A stretch of DNA of 64,000 bases from Streptomyces hygroscopicus subsp. hygroscopicus (GTDB taxonomy: Bacteria > Actinomycetota > Actinomycetes > Streptomycetales > Streptomycetaceae), in assembly GCF_001553455.1 (NCBI RefSeq), contig NZ_BBOX01000026.1, forward strand, positions 1 through 64,000, read 5' to 3'. The position numbers were made by a program, and so were the translations under genes. This document shows positions 44,005 to 51,894 of the stretch, piece after piece. Position 1 is the stretch's first letter; each line of letters opens with the position of its first letter. The notes under the pieces are model-generated. The model saw only the letters and a program-made list of their open reading frames with translations, had not been told where the DNA came from and ran no database searches.

Positions 44005-46179
44005 GTGAGCAGGGACAACGAGCGGCCGAGGGACCCGGCGGAGCCGTCGGAGGGCGAGCAGCTCGCGCTCATTCGGGAGACCGTGCGCAAGGCCAAGGTG
44101 GAGCGGGCCAAGCCGCGGACCTGGCGGGGGGCCGCGCTGGCCGGGGAGCTGCCGGTGGCGCGGGTGCTCGTCGACAAGGGGCCGGTCCACCTCGACAAGC
44201 TGTGGGACTACGCGGTGCCCGCCGAGATGGACGCCGAGGCCCGGCCCGGGGTGCGGGTGCGGGTGCGGTTCGGGGCCGGGACGGGGAAGGTGCGCGAGGG
44301 GCGGCGCGAGGGCGGCGGGCTGCTCGACGGATACCTCATCGAGCGCGTCGCCGAGTCCGAGTACCGGGGCCCGCTGGCCGCCCTCGCGCAGGTGGTCTCC
44401 CCGGAGCCGGTGCTGGGGCCGGGGCTGCTGGCGCTGTGCCGGGCGGTCGCCGACCGGTACGCCGGATCGCTCGCCGATGTGCTGCAGCTGGCCGTGCCGA
44501 AGCGCAACGCCCGCGCCGAGGCCGAGCCCTCACCGCCGCCGCTGCCCCCGCCGCCGGTGCCCGCGCCCGGGAGCTGGGCGCGCTATCCGGCCGGGCCCGG
44601 GTTCCTGGAGGCGCTCGCGGGCGGGGACCGGCCGCGGGCCGTCTGGACCGCGCTGCCCGGACCGCACTGGCCGTGGGAGTGGGCCACCGCCGTGGCCGCC
44701 ACGCTCGCCTCCGGCCGCGGGGCGCTCGTCGTCGTCCCCGACGGGCGGACCGCCGCGCGGGTGGACGCGGCGCTCCTGGAGGTGCTCGGCGGTCCGGGGC
44801 GGCATGTGCTGCTCACCGCCGACCTCGGGCCCGAGGAGCGCTACCGCCGCTGGCTCGCGGTCAGCCGGGGCTCGGTCCGGGCCGTGGTGGGCACCCGGGC
44901 GGCGATGTTCGCACCGGTCCGGGGCCTCGGGCTGGTGGGGATCTGGGACGACGGGGACCGCAGCCACAGCGACGACCGGCTGCCGCAGCCACACGCCCGC
45001 GATGTGCTGCTGCTGCGCGCCGTCCACGAGCGGACGGGCTTTCTGCTGGGCGATCTGGGCCGCACCGTCGAGGCCGCCCAGCTGGTGGAGAACGGCTGGG
45101 CCCGGCCGCTCGAAGCCGACCGTGAGCAGGTCCGGGCCGCCGCCCCGCTGATCCGTACCGTCGACGAGGGGGAGGTGGCCCGGGACGCGGAGGCCCGTGC
45201 CGCCCGGCTGCCCACGCTCGCCTGGCAGACCGTACGGGAGGCGCTGACCCGGGGCCCGGTGCTGGTGCAGGTGCCGCGCCGGGGCTATGTGCCGAAGCTG
45301 GCCTGTGAGCGCTGCCGGGAGCCCGCGCGCTGCGCCCACTGCTCGGGTCCGCTGGAGGCGCGGGACGCGGACCATCTGGTGTGCGGATGGTGCGGGCGGG
45401 CCGAACCCTCCTGGCACTGCGGCGCATGCGGGGGCGTGCGGCTGCGGGCGTCCGTCGTCGGCGCCCGGCGCACCGCCGAGGAGCTGGGCCGGGCCTTCCC
45501 AGCCGTTCCCGTCCGCACCTCCGGCCGTGACCATGTGCTCACCTCCGTTCCGGACCGTCCGGCGCTCGTCGTCTCCACACCGGGCGCCGAGCCGGTCGCG
45601 GAGGGCGGTTACGCGGCGGCGCTGCTGCTCGACGGCTGGGCCCTGCTCGGCCGCCCCGATCTGCGCGCGGGCGAGGACGCGCTGCACCACTGGCTGGAGG
45701 CGGCGTCGCTGGTCCGCGGCCATGGCGCGGGCGGTGGGGACGGGGAGAGCGGCCGGGGCGGCACCGTGGTGATCATGGCCGAGCCGACGCTGCGGCCCGT
45801 CCAGGCGCTGGTGCGCTGGGACCCGGCCGGTTATGCCGCGCGTGAGCTGGCCGAACGGTCCCAGCTGGGCTTCCCGCCGATCTCGCGGATGGCGGCGGTG
45901 ACCGGGCCCGCGGAGGCGGTGGCCGAGCTGATCGCCTCGGCCGGGCTGCCCGAGGGGGCCGAGACGCTGGGCCCCGTGCCGCTTCCCCCGGTGCCCCCCG
46001 GCCGCCCGCGCCGCCCCGGAGACCCGCCGCCGGGCGAGCTCTGGGAGCGTGCGCTGCTCCGGGTGCGGCCCGGCCAGGGCAGCGCCCTGGCGGCGGCTCT
46101 CAAGGAGGCGAAGGCGCGCCGCCTGGCCCGGGGGGAGAGGGACCCCGCGGTACGGGTGGATCCCCTGGACATCGGCTGA
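44005..46179 (+). CDS. priA: PriA-like primosomal protein N' (helicase motifs degenerate)
   Basis: A 724-residue protein of the actinobacterial PriA family that would help restart replication forks. The 3'-end-binding N-terminal domain reads LPVARVLVDKGPVHLDKLWDYAVP. The zinc-binding region has CERC, CAHC, CGWC and CGAC pairs. The helicase core is present as a fold, but Walker A is absent (around WTALPGPHWPWEWATA) and the DEEH box reads WDDGDRSH, so ATPase/helicase action is unlikely. This loss is typical of actinobacteria. The GTG at 44005 (VSRDNERPRD) is preferred over upstream starts lying in the divergent promoter region. Confidence 0.9.
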   Translation: MSRDNERPRDPAEPSEGEQLALIRETVRKAKVERAKPRTWRGAALAGELPVARVLVDKGPVHLDKLWDYAVPAEMDAEARPGVRVRVRFGAGTGKVREGRREGGGLLDGYLIERVAESEYRGPLAALAQVVSPEPVLGPGLLALCRAVADRYAGSLADVLQLAVPKRNARAEAEPSPPPLPPPPVPAPGSWARYPAGPGFLEALAGGDRPRAVWTALPGPHWPWEWATAVAATLASGRGALVVVPDGRTAARVDAALLEVLGGPGRHVLLTADLGPEERYRRWLAVSRGSVRAVVGTRAAMFAPVRGLGLVGIWDDGDRSHSDDRLPQPHARDVLLLRAVHERTGFLLGDLGRTVEAAQLVENGWARPLEADREQVRAAAPLIRTVDEGEVARDAEARAARLPTLAWQTVREALTRGPVLVQVPRRGYVPKLACERCREPARCAHCSGPLEARDADHLVCGWCGRAEPSWHCGACGGVRLRASVVGARRTAEELGRAFPAVPVRTSGRDHVLTSVPDRPALVVSTPGAEPVAEGGYAAALLLDGWALLGRPDLRAGEDALHHWLEAASLVRGHGAGGGDGESGRGGTVVIMAEPTLRPVQALVRWDPAGYAARELAERSQLGFPPISRMAAVTGPAEAVAELIASAGLPEGAETLGPVPLPPVPPGRPRRPGDPPPGELWERALLRVRPGQGSALAAALKEAKARRLARGERDPAVRVDPLDIG

Positions 46180-46374
46180 GTCCGCCGCGGGGTCTCGAAA
46201 CGTCGCGGGCTCTTGAACGCCGTGGGTCTGTGAACGCCACGGGGCTTCGGATGCCGCGTGGGCCACCGCGGACCCTCACCAGCCGGGGTCCCGGAACGCC
46301 GCGCGTCCTCCCGCACCGGGGGCCGCTCCTACCGGGAGCCGCCGAAAACCGCGCGTCCTGGGCGAGGCGAGCCC

Positions 46375-46890
46375 TCAGAAGGGGGGCCGGGGGCTCGGGA
46401 GGGTGCCGGGCCGGGAATCCTCGCGGACCGACGGCGTCGACCGCGGCGGGACCGTGCGCGCGGCGGGCACCGAGGGGACGCCGGCGGGCTCGGCCGAGCG
46501 GCCCGTGGACGTCTCGCCGCCCTCGGACGCGTTCTGCGCGGCGGCCCGGCGGGCGCCGTAACGGCGGTGCACCGCCTGCTTGGTGACGCCGAGGGCCGAG
46601 CCCACCGCGTCCCAGGAGAAACCGAGCGAGCGATCGAAGTCGACCGCCGCCGTGACCAGCGTCTCGACGCTGTCCCGCAGCTCTTGGGCGAGCCGCACGG
46701 TGGGGGCCGGGGCGCGTCCGTACACCACGAAACCGGCGGACGGGCCGGTGCGCCGCGGGCGGTAGACGTTGCCGAGCTGGGCGGTGAGCGTGCGCAGCGC
46801 GTCCACCTGTCGGCGAACCCGCTCGATGTCCCGGACCAGGAGGTGCAGGCTGGCCCGTGCCTGGGCGTCATGAGTTGCGTGGTCGGCCAT
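46375..46890 (-). CDS. Small HTH-domain protein
   Basis: A 171-residue protein. Residues 1-40 are helical ([25 protein letters not shown]). A helix-turn-helix is at about 92-116 ([21 protein letters not shown]), and the C-terminal 55 residues are Pro/Ser/Arg-rich and disordered. ATG with GAGAGG nine bases upstream. It lies between priA and fmt on the opposite strand, a place where streptomycetes keep a small unknown gene. Probably a DNA-binding protein; target unknown. Confidence 0.75.
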   Translation of the reverse strand: MADHATHDAQARASLHLLVRDIERVRRQVDALRTLTAQLGNVYRPRRTGPSAGFVVYGRAPAPTVRLAQELRDSVETLVTAAVDFDRSLGFSWDAVGSALGVTKQAVHRRYGARRAAAQNASEGGETSTGRSAEPAGVPSVPAARTVPPRSTPSVREDSRPGTLPSPRPPF

Positions 46891-47004
46891 GTACAAGCCT
46901 CTCGAACCGGCGTTGACGGGGGAATGTGGGGGGGATGGGGGTGACGGTGAGGGGAGGGAGGGGGCTGATGCGGGTGAGTTGGGGACGGACGGACGGCGGG
47001 AAAC

Positions 47005-47032
47005 GCATCGGGCCGCGACAGCGGCCCGATGC
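47005..47032. terminator. Perfect hairpin in the divergent HTH/fmt spacer
   Basis: GCATCGGGCCGC / GCGGCCCGATGC with a GACA tetraloop, immediately followed by a second dyad GGTCAA-TCTGCC-TTGACC (47033-47050). It lies upstream of both neighbouring genes, so it may mark the end of a short leader, an attenuator or a protein-binding site. Confidence 0.6.
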
Positions 47033-47187
47033 GGTCAATCTGCCTTGACCAACGCGGCACCCGCCCGTCGGTCACGGTCCGGGGCGTGCGGGAGTCCGCT
47101 CGTACGCCCCCTCAGCCGGCGGACCATAGACTTCCCCCTGTCCGCGACGTCCCGCCGTATCCGCTGTCGAGAGGTAGTTCGCCACCC

Positions 47188-48120
47188 ATGAGGCTCGTCT
47201 TCGCCGGTACCCCCGAGGTCGCCCTGCCCGCTCTGGACGCGTTGATCGCGTCGGAGAGGCACGAGGTGGTGGCCGTGGTGACGCGTCCCGACGCGCCCGC
47301 CGGGCGCGGTCGCCGGATGGTGGCCAGCCCGGTCGCCGAGCGGGCCGAGGAGGCGGGCATCGAGGTGCTCAAGCCGGCCAGGCCGCGCGATCCGGAGTTC
47401 CTCGCCCGGCTCGGCGAGATCGCGCCCGACTGCTGCCCGGTGGTGGCCTACGGCGCGCTGCTGCCCAAGGCCGCGCTGGACATCCCGGCGCACGGCTGGG
47501 TCAATCTGCACTTCTCGCTCCTCCCGGCGTGGCGGGGCGCGGCCCCGGTGCAGCACGCCGTGCTCGCGGGTGACGAGATGACCGGCGCCTCGACCTTCCA
47601 GATCGAGGAAGGGCTGGACTCCGGGCCGGTGTTCGGGGTGGTGACGGAGGAGGTGCGGGCCACCGACACCAGCGGCGATCTGCTGACCCGGCTGGCCTTC
47701 GCCGGTGCCGGGCTGCTGGAGGCCACGATGGACGGCATCGAGAACGGCACCCTGCGCCCGGTGCCGCAGCCGGCCGAGGGCGTCTCGCTCGCCCCGAAGA
47801 TCACCGTCGAGGACGCGGAGATCGACTGGACGGCCCCCGCCCTGCGCGTCGACCGGCTGGTGCGGGCGTGCACCCCCGCCCCGGGCGCCTGGACCACCTT
47901 CCGGGGGGAGCGGCTGAAGGTCGTCTCGGCGCGGCCGGTGGCGGACCGTACGGATCTGGAGCCCGGCCGGCTGGCCGCGACCAAGAAGGCGGTGTACGTG
48001 GGCACCGGCAGCCACGCCGTCGAGCTGACCTGGGTGCGGCCGCAGGGCAAGAAGCCGATGCCCGCGGCGGACTGGGCGCGCGGCGTGCGGATCGCGGAGG
48101 GCGAGCGGCTCGGGGCCTGA
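47188..48120 (+). CDS. fmt: Methionyl-tRNA formyltransferase
   Basis: A 310-residue enzyme formylating initiator Met-tRNA. The start [19 protein letters not shown], the folate/catalytic region [19 protein letters not shown], and GLDSGPVFG are family hallmarks. A C-terminal tRNA-binding domain follows from about residue 205. ATG at 47188. Confidence 0.96.
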   Translation: MRLVFAGTPEVALPALDALIASERHEVVAVVTRPDAPAGRGRRMVASPVAERAEEAGIEVLKPARPRDPEFLARLGEIAPDCCPVVAYGALLPKAALDIPAHGWVNLHFSLLPAWRGAAPVQHAVLAGDEMTGASTFQIEEGLDSGPVFGVVTEEVRATDTSGDLLTRLAFAGAGLLEATMDGIENGTLRPVPQPAEGVSLAPKITVEDAEIDWTAPALRVDRLVRACTPAPGAWTTFRGERLKVVSARPVADRTDLEPGRLAATKKAVYVGTGSHAVELTWVRPQGKKPMPAADWARGVRIAEGERLGA

Positions 48121-48151
48121 GCGGGACCGCCGGCACGCCGGGGCGGCGGAG

Positions 48152-48182
48152 TTGACCTCAACCTTAGTTGAGGTTCTACGTT
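48152..48182 (+). promoter_or_regulatory. MerR/SoxR-type promoter of the ABC exporter
   Basis: -35 TTGACC (48152-48157) and -10 TACGTT (48177-48182) are separated by 19 bases. The spacer holds the dyad ACCTCAACCTTAGTTGAGGT (48155-48174), the SoxR-like CCTCAA-N6-TTGAGG pattern. The over-long spacer with a central dyad is the hallmark of promoters activated by DNA distortion by MerR-family proteins. No MerR gene is adjacent. Confidence 0.82.
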
Positions 48183-48207
48183 CCTCACGAGACCTCGGAG
48201 GTACGTG

Positions 48208-50148
48208 ATGGACATGCAGGCGACCGCCTGGCAATCCCTTTACCGGACGGCCCATGCCGCGGACGACCGGCGGCCCTTCTCCCGCGAGACGCTGCGCCGC
48301 ATCGGCGCCTTCGCCCGCCCGCACCGCCGCCCGCTGCTGCTGTTCCTGGTGCTGAGCACCGTCACGGCGGTGCTCGCGGTGGCGACGCCGCTGCTGGCCG
48401 GCCGGGTGGTGGACGCGATCGTCCACCGTTCGGGACAGGACACGGTCCTCGGACTGGCCGGGCTCATCGCCGCGATCGCCGTGGCCGAGGCGGCGCTCGG
48501 GCTGCTGACCCGCTGGCTGTCGGCGAACATCGGCGAGGGGCTGATCCTCGATCTGCGCACCGCCGTCTTCGACCACGTCCAGCGGATGCCGGTGGCGTTC
48601 TTCACCAGGACCCGCACCGGCGCGCTCGTCAGCCGGCTCAACAACGACGTGATCGGCGCGCAGCGGGCGTTCAGCGACACCCTCTCCGGGGTGGTCGGCA
48701 ACATCGTGACGCTGCTGCTCACCCTGGCCGTGATGATCGGGATCTCCTGGCAGATCACCCTGGTGACGCTGCTGCTCCTGCCGCTCTTCCTGCTGCCCGC
48801 GCGCCGGGTGGGCGGACGGCTGGCCAGGCTGCGGCGCGAGGCGGCCGCGCACAACGCCGCGATGAGCACCCAGATGACCGAGCGCTTCTCCGCGCCCGGG
48901 GCGACGCTGGTCAAGCTCTTCGGCCGGCCCTCGGAGGAGTCCGCCGAGTTCGCCGCGCGGACCCGCCGGGTGCGGGACATCGGGGTGCGGACCGCGATGG
49001 TCCAGGTGTCCTTCGTGACCGCGCTGACCCTGGTCTCCGCCCTGGCCCTCGCCCTGGTCTACGGCCTCGGCGGCTGGTTCGCGCTGCACGGGCGGCTCGA
49101 CCCCGGCGCGGTCGTCTCGCTCGCGCTGCTGCTCACCCGGCTCTACGCGCCGCTGACCGCGCTGGCCGGGGCGCGGGTCGAGGTCATGAGCGCGCTCGTC
49201 AGCTTCGAGCGGGTCTTCGAGGTGCTCGACCTCGAGCCGCTGATCAGCGAGAAGCCGGACGCCACGGAGGTCCCGGAGGGGCCGGTGTCCGTCGAGTTCG
49301 ACCGGGTCGACTTCGGCTACCCGGCCGCGGACAAGGTCTCCCTCGCCTCCCTGGAGGAGGTCGCCACCCTGGACACCCGCGGTGGCGTCCAGGTCCTGCA
49401 CCAGGTGTCCTTCCGCGCCGAACCGGGCCAGATGGTCGCCCTGGTGGGCTCCTCCGGCGCCGGGAAGTCCACCATCGCGCAGCTGCTGCCGAGGCTCTAC
49501 GACGTCGACGGGGGCGCGGTACGGCTCTCCGGCGTGGACGTCCGCGACCTGACCGCCGCGTCGATCCGCGCCACCCTCGGCATGGTCACCCAGGACGGCC
49601 ACCTCTTCCACGACTCGATCCGTGCCAATCTGCTGCTGGCCCGGCCGGAGGCCACCGACGAGGAGCTGTGGGAGGCGCTGCGCCGGGCCCGGCTGGAGGG
49701 GCTGATCGCGGCCCTGCCGGACGGGCTCGACACCGTCGTCGGCGAACGCGGCTACCGGCTCTCCGGCGGGGAGCGCCAGCGGCTGACCATCGCCCGGCTG
49801 CTGCTGGCCCGCCCCCGGGTGGTGATCCTCGACGAGGCCACCGCGCATCTGGACGCCACCTCGGAGGCCGCCGTGCAGGAGGCGCTCGCCGAGGCGCTGG
49901 ACGGCCGCACCGCGGTGGTGATCGCCCACCGGCTGTCCACGGTGCGGGCCGCGGACCTCATCCTCGTCGTGGAGGACGGGCGGATCGTGGAGCGCGGTAC
50001 GCACAGCGCGCTGCTGGCCGCCGGAGGCCGCTACGAGGAGCTGTACCGCACCCAGTTCGAGCAGTCGGCGGCGGTGCGGGACGAGTTCGCCGCCGACGGG
50101 ACGGCCGGGCCCGGTGGCCCCGCGACCGCCAAGACCCCGGCGACGTAG
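48208..50148 (+). CDS. ABC exporter with fused TM and ATPase domains
   Basis: A 646-residue half-transporter of the multidrug/lipid exporter type. Six TM helices are at about residues 40-320. The nucleotide-binding domain runs from about 365 to 600, with Walker A VGSSGAGKSTIAQ, Q-loop MVTQDGHLFHDS, signature LSGGERQRL and Walker B VVILDEATAHLD. It probably works as a homodimer. ATG at 48208 has GGAGG seven bases upstream; a GTG one codon earlier is possible. A MerR-type promoter lies directly upstream, so expression may respond to a drug or redox signal. Substrate unknown. Confidence 0.9.
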   Translation: MDMQATAWQSLYRTAHAADDRRPFSRETLRRIGAFARPHRRPLLLFLVLSTVTAVLAVATPLLAGRVVDAIVHRSGQDTVLGLAGLIAAIAVAEAALGLLTRWLSANIGEGLILDLRTAVFDHVQRMPVAFFTRTRTGALVSRLNNDVIGAQRAFSDTLSGVVGNIVTLLLTLAVMIGISWQITLVTLLLLPLFLLPARRVGGRLARLRREAAAHNAAMSTQMTERFSAPGATLVKLFGRPSEESAEFAARTRRVRDIGVRTAMVQVSFVTALTLVSALALALVYGLGGWFALHGRLDPGAVVSLALLLTRLYAPLTALAGARVEVMSALVSFERVFEVLDLEPLISEKPDATEVPEGPVSVEFDRVDFGYPAADKVSLASLEEVATLDTRGGVQVLHQVSFRAEPGQMVALVGSSGAGKSTIAQLLPRLYDVDGGAVRLSGVDVRDLTAASIRATLGMVTQDGHLFHDSIRANLLLARPEATDEELWEALRRARLEGLIAALPDGLDTVVGERGYRLSGGERQRLTIARLLLARPRVVILDEATAHLDATSEAAVQEALAEALDGRTAVVIAHRLSTVRAADLILVVEDGRIVERGTHSALLAAGGRYEELYRTQFEQSAAVRDEFAADGTAGPGGPATAKTPAT

Positions 50149-50191
50149 GCTGGACCCTTCAGCCCGATCCGTCCCCCGGAGCACATTCCCC

Positions 50192-51664
50192 GTGACCGAC
50201 CAGTCCCGTCGTCGCCGTCCCACCGCCCCGAACCGGCCAGGCAAGCCCTACCGCCGTCCGCAGAAGGACCCCGTGCGGATCCTCGCCTTCGAGGCGCTGC
50301 GGGCGGTCGACGAGCGGGACGCGTACGCCAACCTCGTTCTCCCGCCCCTGCTGCGCAAGGCGCGGGAGAGCGCGGAGGCCGGCAGCGGGCCGCGGTTCGA
50401 CACCCGGGACGCCGCGCTCGCCACCGAGCTGGTCTACGGCACCCTGCGCCACCAGGGCACCTATGACGCGATCATCGCCGCATGCGTGGACCGGCCGCTG
50501 CGCGAGGTCGATCCGCCGGTGCTCGATGTGCTGAGCCTCGGCGCCCACCAGCTGCTCGGCACCCGGATCCCCACACACGCCGCCGTCTCCGCGAGCGTCG
50601 AGCTGGCCCGGGTGGTGCTCGGCGACGGACGGGCCAAGTTCGTCAACGCCGTGCTGCGCCGGATCGCCACCCATGACCTCGACGGCTGGCTGGAGCGGGT
50701 CGCCCCGCCCTACGACGAGGATCCCGAGGCGCATCTGGGCGTTCGCCACTCGCATCCGCGCTGGGTCGTCTCCGCCCTGTGGGACGCGCTCGGCGGCGGC
50801 AGCGCCGCTATGGAGGAGCTGCTGGCCGCGGACAACGAACGGCCCGAGGTCACCCTCGTCGCCCGGCCCGGCCGGTCCACCACCGGGGAGCTGCTGGCCG
50901 CGGTGGGCGAGGGGGCCGCGGTGCCGGGCCGCTGGTCCCCGTACGCGGTGCGGCTCACCGAGGGCGGGGAGCCCGGGGCGCTGGAGGCGGTGCGCGAGGG
51001 CCGCGCCGGGGTGCAGGACGAGGGCAGCCAGCTGGTGGCCCTCGCGCTGGCCAACGCTCCGCTGGAGGGGGAGGACCGGCGCTGGCTGGACGGCTGCGCG
51101 GGCCCCGGCGGCAAGGCCGCGCTGCTCGGCGCGCTCGCCGCCGAGCGCGGCGCCTGGCTGCTGGCCGCCGAGAAGCAGCCGCACCGGGCCCGGCTGGTGG
51201 CCAGGGCCCTGGCCGGCAATCCGGGTCCGTACCAGGTGATCGCCGCGGACGGCACCCGGCCGCCGTGGCGGCCGGGCGGTTTCGACCGGGTGCTGGTGGA
51301 CGTGCCGTGCACCGGCCTCGGGGCGCTCCGCCGCCGCCCGGAGGCCCGCTGGCGGCGCCGCCCGGAGGACCTCGACGGGTTCGCCCCGCTGCAGCGCGGG
51401 CTGTTGCGGGAGGCGCTGGCCGCGGTGCGGATCGGCGGGGTGGTCGGCTACGCGACCTGTTCCCCGCATCCGGCCGAGACCAGGGCCGTGGTCGAGGACG
51501 TCCTCAAGGGGCGCGGCGGCCCGGCCGCCGGCGCGGAGTGGATCGACGCCCGTCCGCTGATGCCCGGGGTGCCCGAGCTGGGCGACGGCCCCGACGTCCA
51601 GCTGTGGCCGCACCGGCACGGCACGGACGCCATGTACCTGGCGCTGCTGCGCCGCACCGGCTGA
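50192..51664 (+). CDS. rsmB: 16S rRNA (cytosine-5) methyltransferase RsmB/Sun
   Basis: A 490-residue SAM-dependent enzyme methylating C967 of 16S rRNA (E. coli numbering). The N-terminal NusB-like RNA-binding domain (about 20-175) precedes the methyltransferase domain, with SAM loop CAGPGGKAALL, VDVPCTGLGALRRRPE, and the catalytic Cys in GYATCSPHPAETRAVV. GTG at 50192. The C-terminus is complete (MYLALLRRTG), although a transposon begins 12 bases after the stop; the element therefore leaves the gene intact. Confidence 0.95.
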   Translation: MTDQSRRRRPTAPNRPGKPYRRPQKDPVRILAFEALRAVDERDAYANLVLPPLLRKARESAEAGSGPRFDTRDAALATELVYGTLRHQGTYDAIIAACVDRPLREVDPPVLDVLSLGAHQLLGTRIPTHAAVSASVELARVVLGDGRAKFVNAVLRRIATHDLDGWLERVAPPYDEDPEAHLGVRHSHPRWVVSALWDALGGGSAAMEELLAADNERPEVTLVARPGRSTTGELLAAVGEGAAVPGRWSPYAVRLTEGGEPGALEAVREGRAGVQDEGSQLVALALANAPLEGEDRRWLDGCAGPGGKAALLGALAAERGAWLLAAEKQPHRARLVARALAGNPGPYQVIAADGTRPPWRPGGFDRVLVDVPCTGLGALRRRPEARWRRRPEDLDGFAPLQRGLLREALAAVRIGGVVGYATCSPHPAETRAVVEDVLKGRGGPAAGAEWIDARPLMPGVPELGDGPDVQLWPHRHGTDAMYLALLRRTG

Positions 51665-51676
51665 CCGGCCGCCGGC

Positions 51677-51755
51677 TGTAGCGTCTCAGAGTGAGTGACC
51701 TTTTCTCATTTCCAGTGGCCCCTGTCTGGCCCATGGGCCACGAAAGTGAGACGAA
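51677..51755. repeat. Candidate left end with TnsB-site-like repeats
   Basis: Starts TGTAGCGTCTCAGAGTGAG. A second similar site, TCTCATTTCCAGTGGCC, is at 51704-51720. An inverted one, GGCCACGAAAGTGAGA (51736-51751), reads on the other strand as TCTCACTTTCGTGGCC. Clustered degenerate copies near the terminus are expected of transposase binding sites. The 51756-51894 stretch before tnsAB shows no further gene. Confidence 0.5.
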
Positions 51756-51894
51756 CGGGCGTCCGTTGGTTCGCCTGGGGTCGTGAAATTTCAAGCGCCC
51801 CCCTGTACCGGCCCTGGGCTCCCGTGTGACCGTCGAGCTACGGAGTCGTCGGCTCGCGCCGTCGGCCCACCGCACACGCGTCCTCGGGAGTCGC

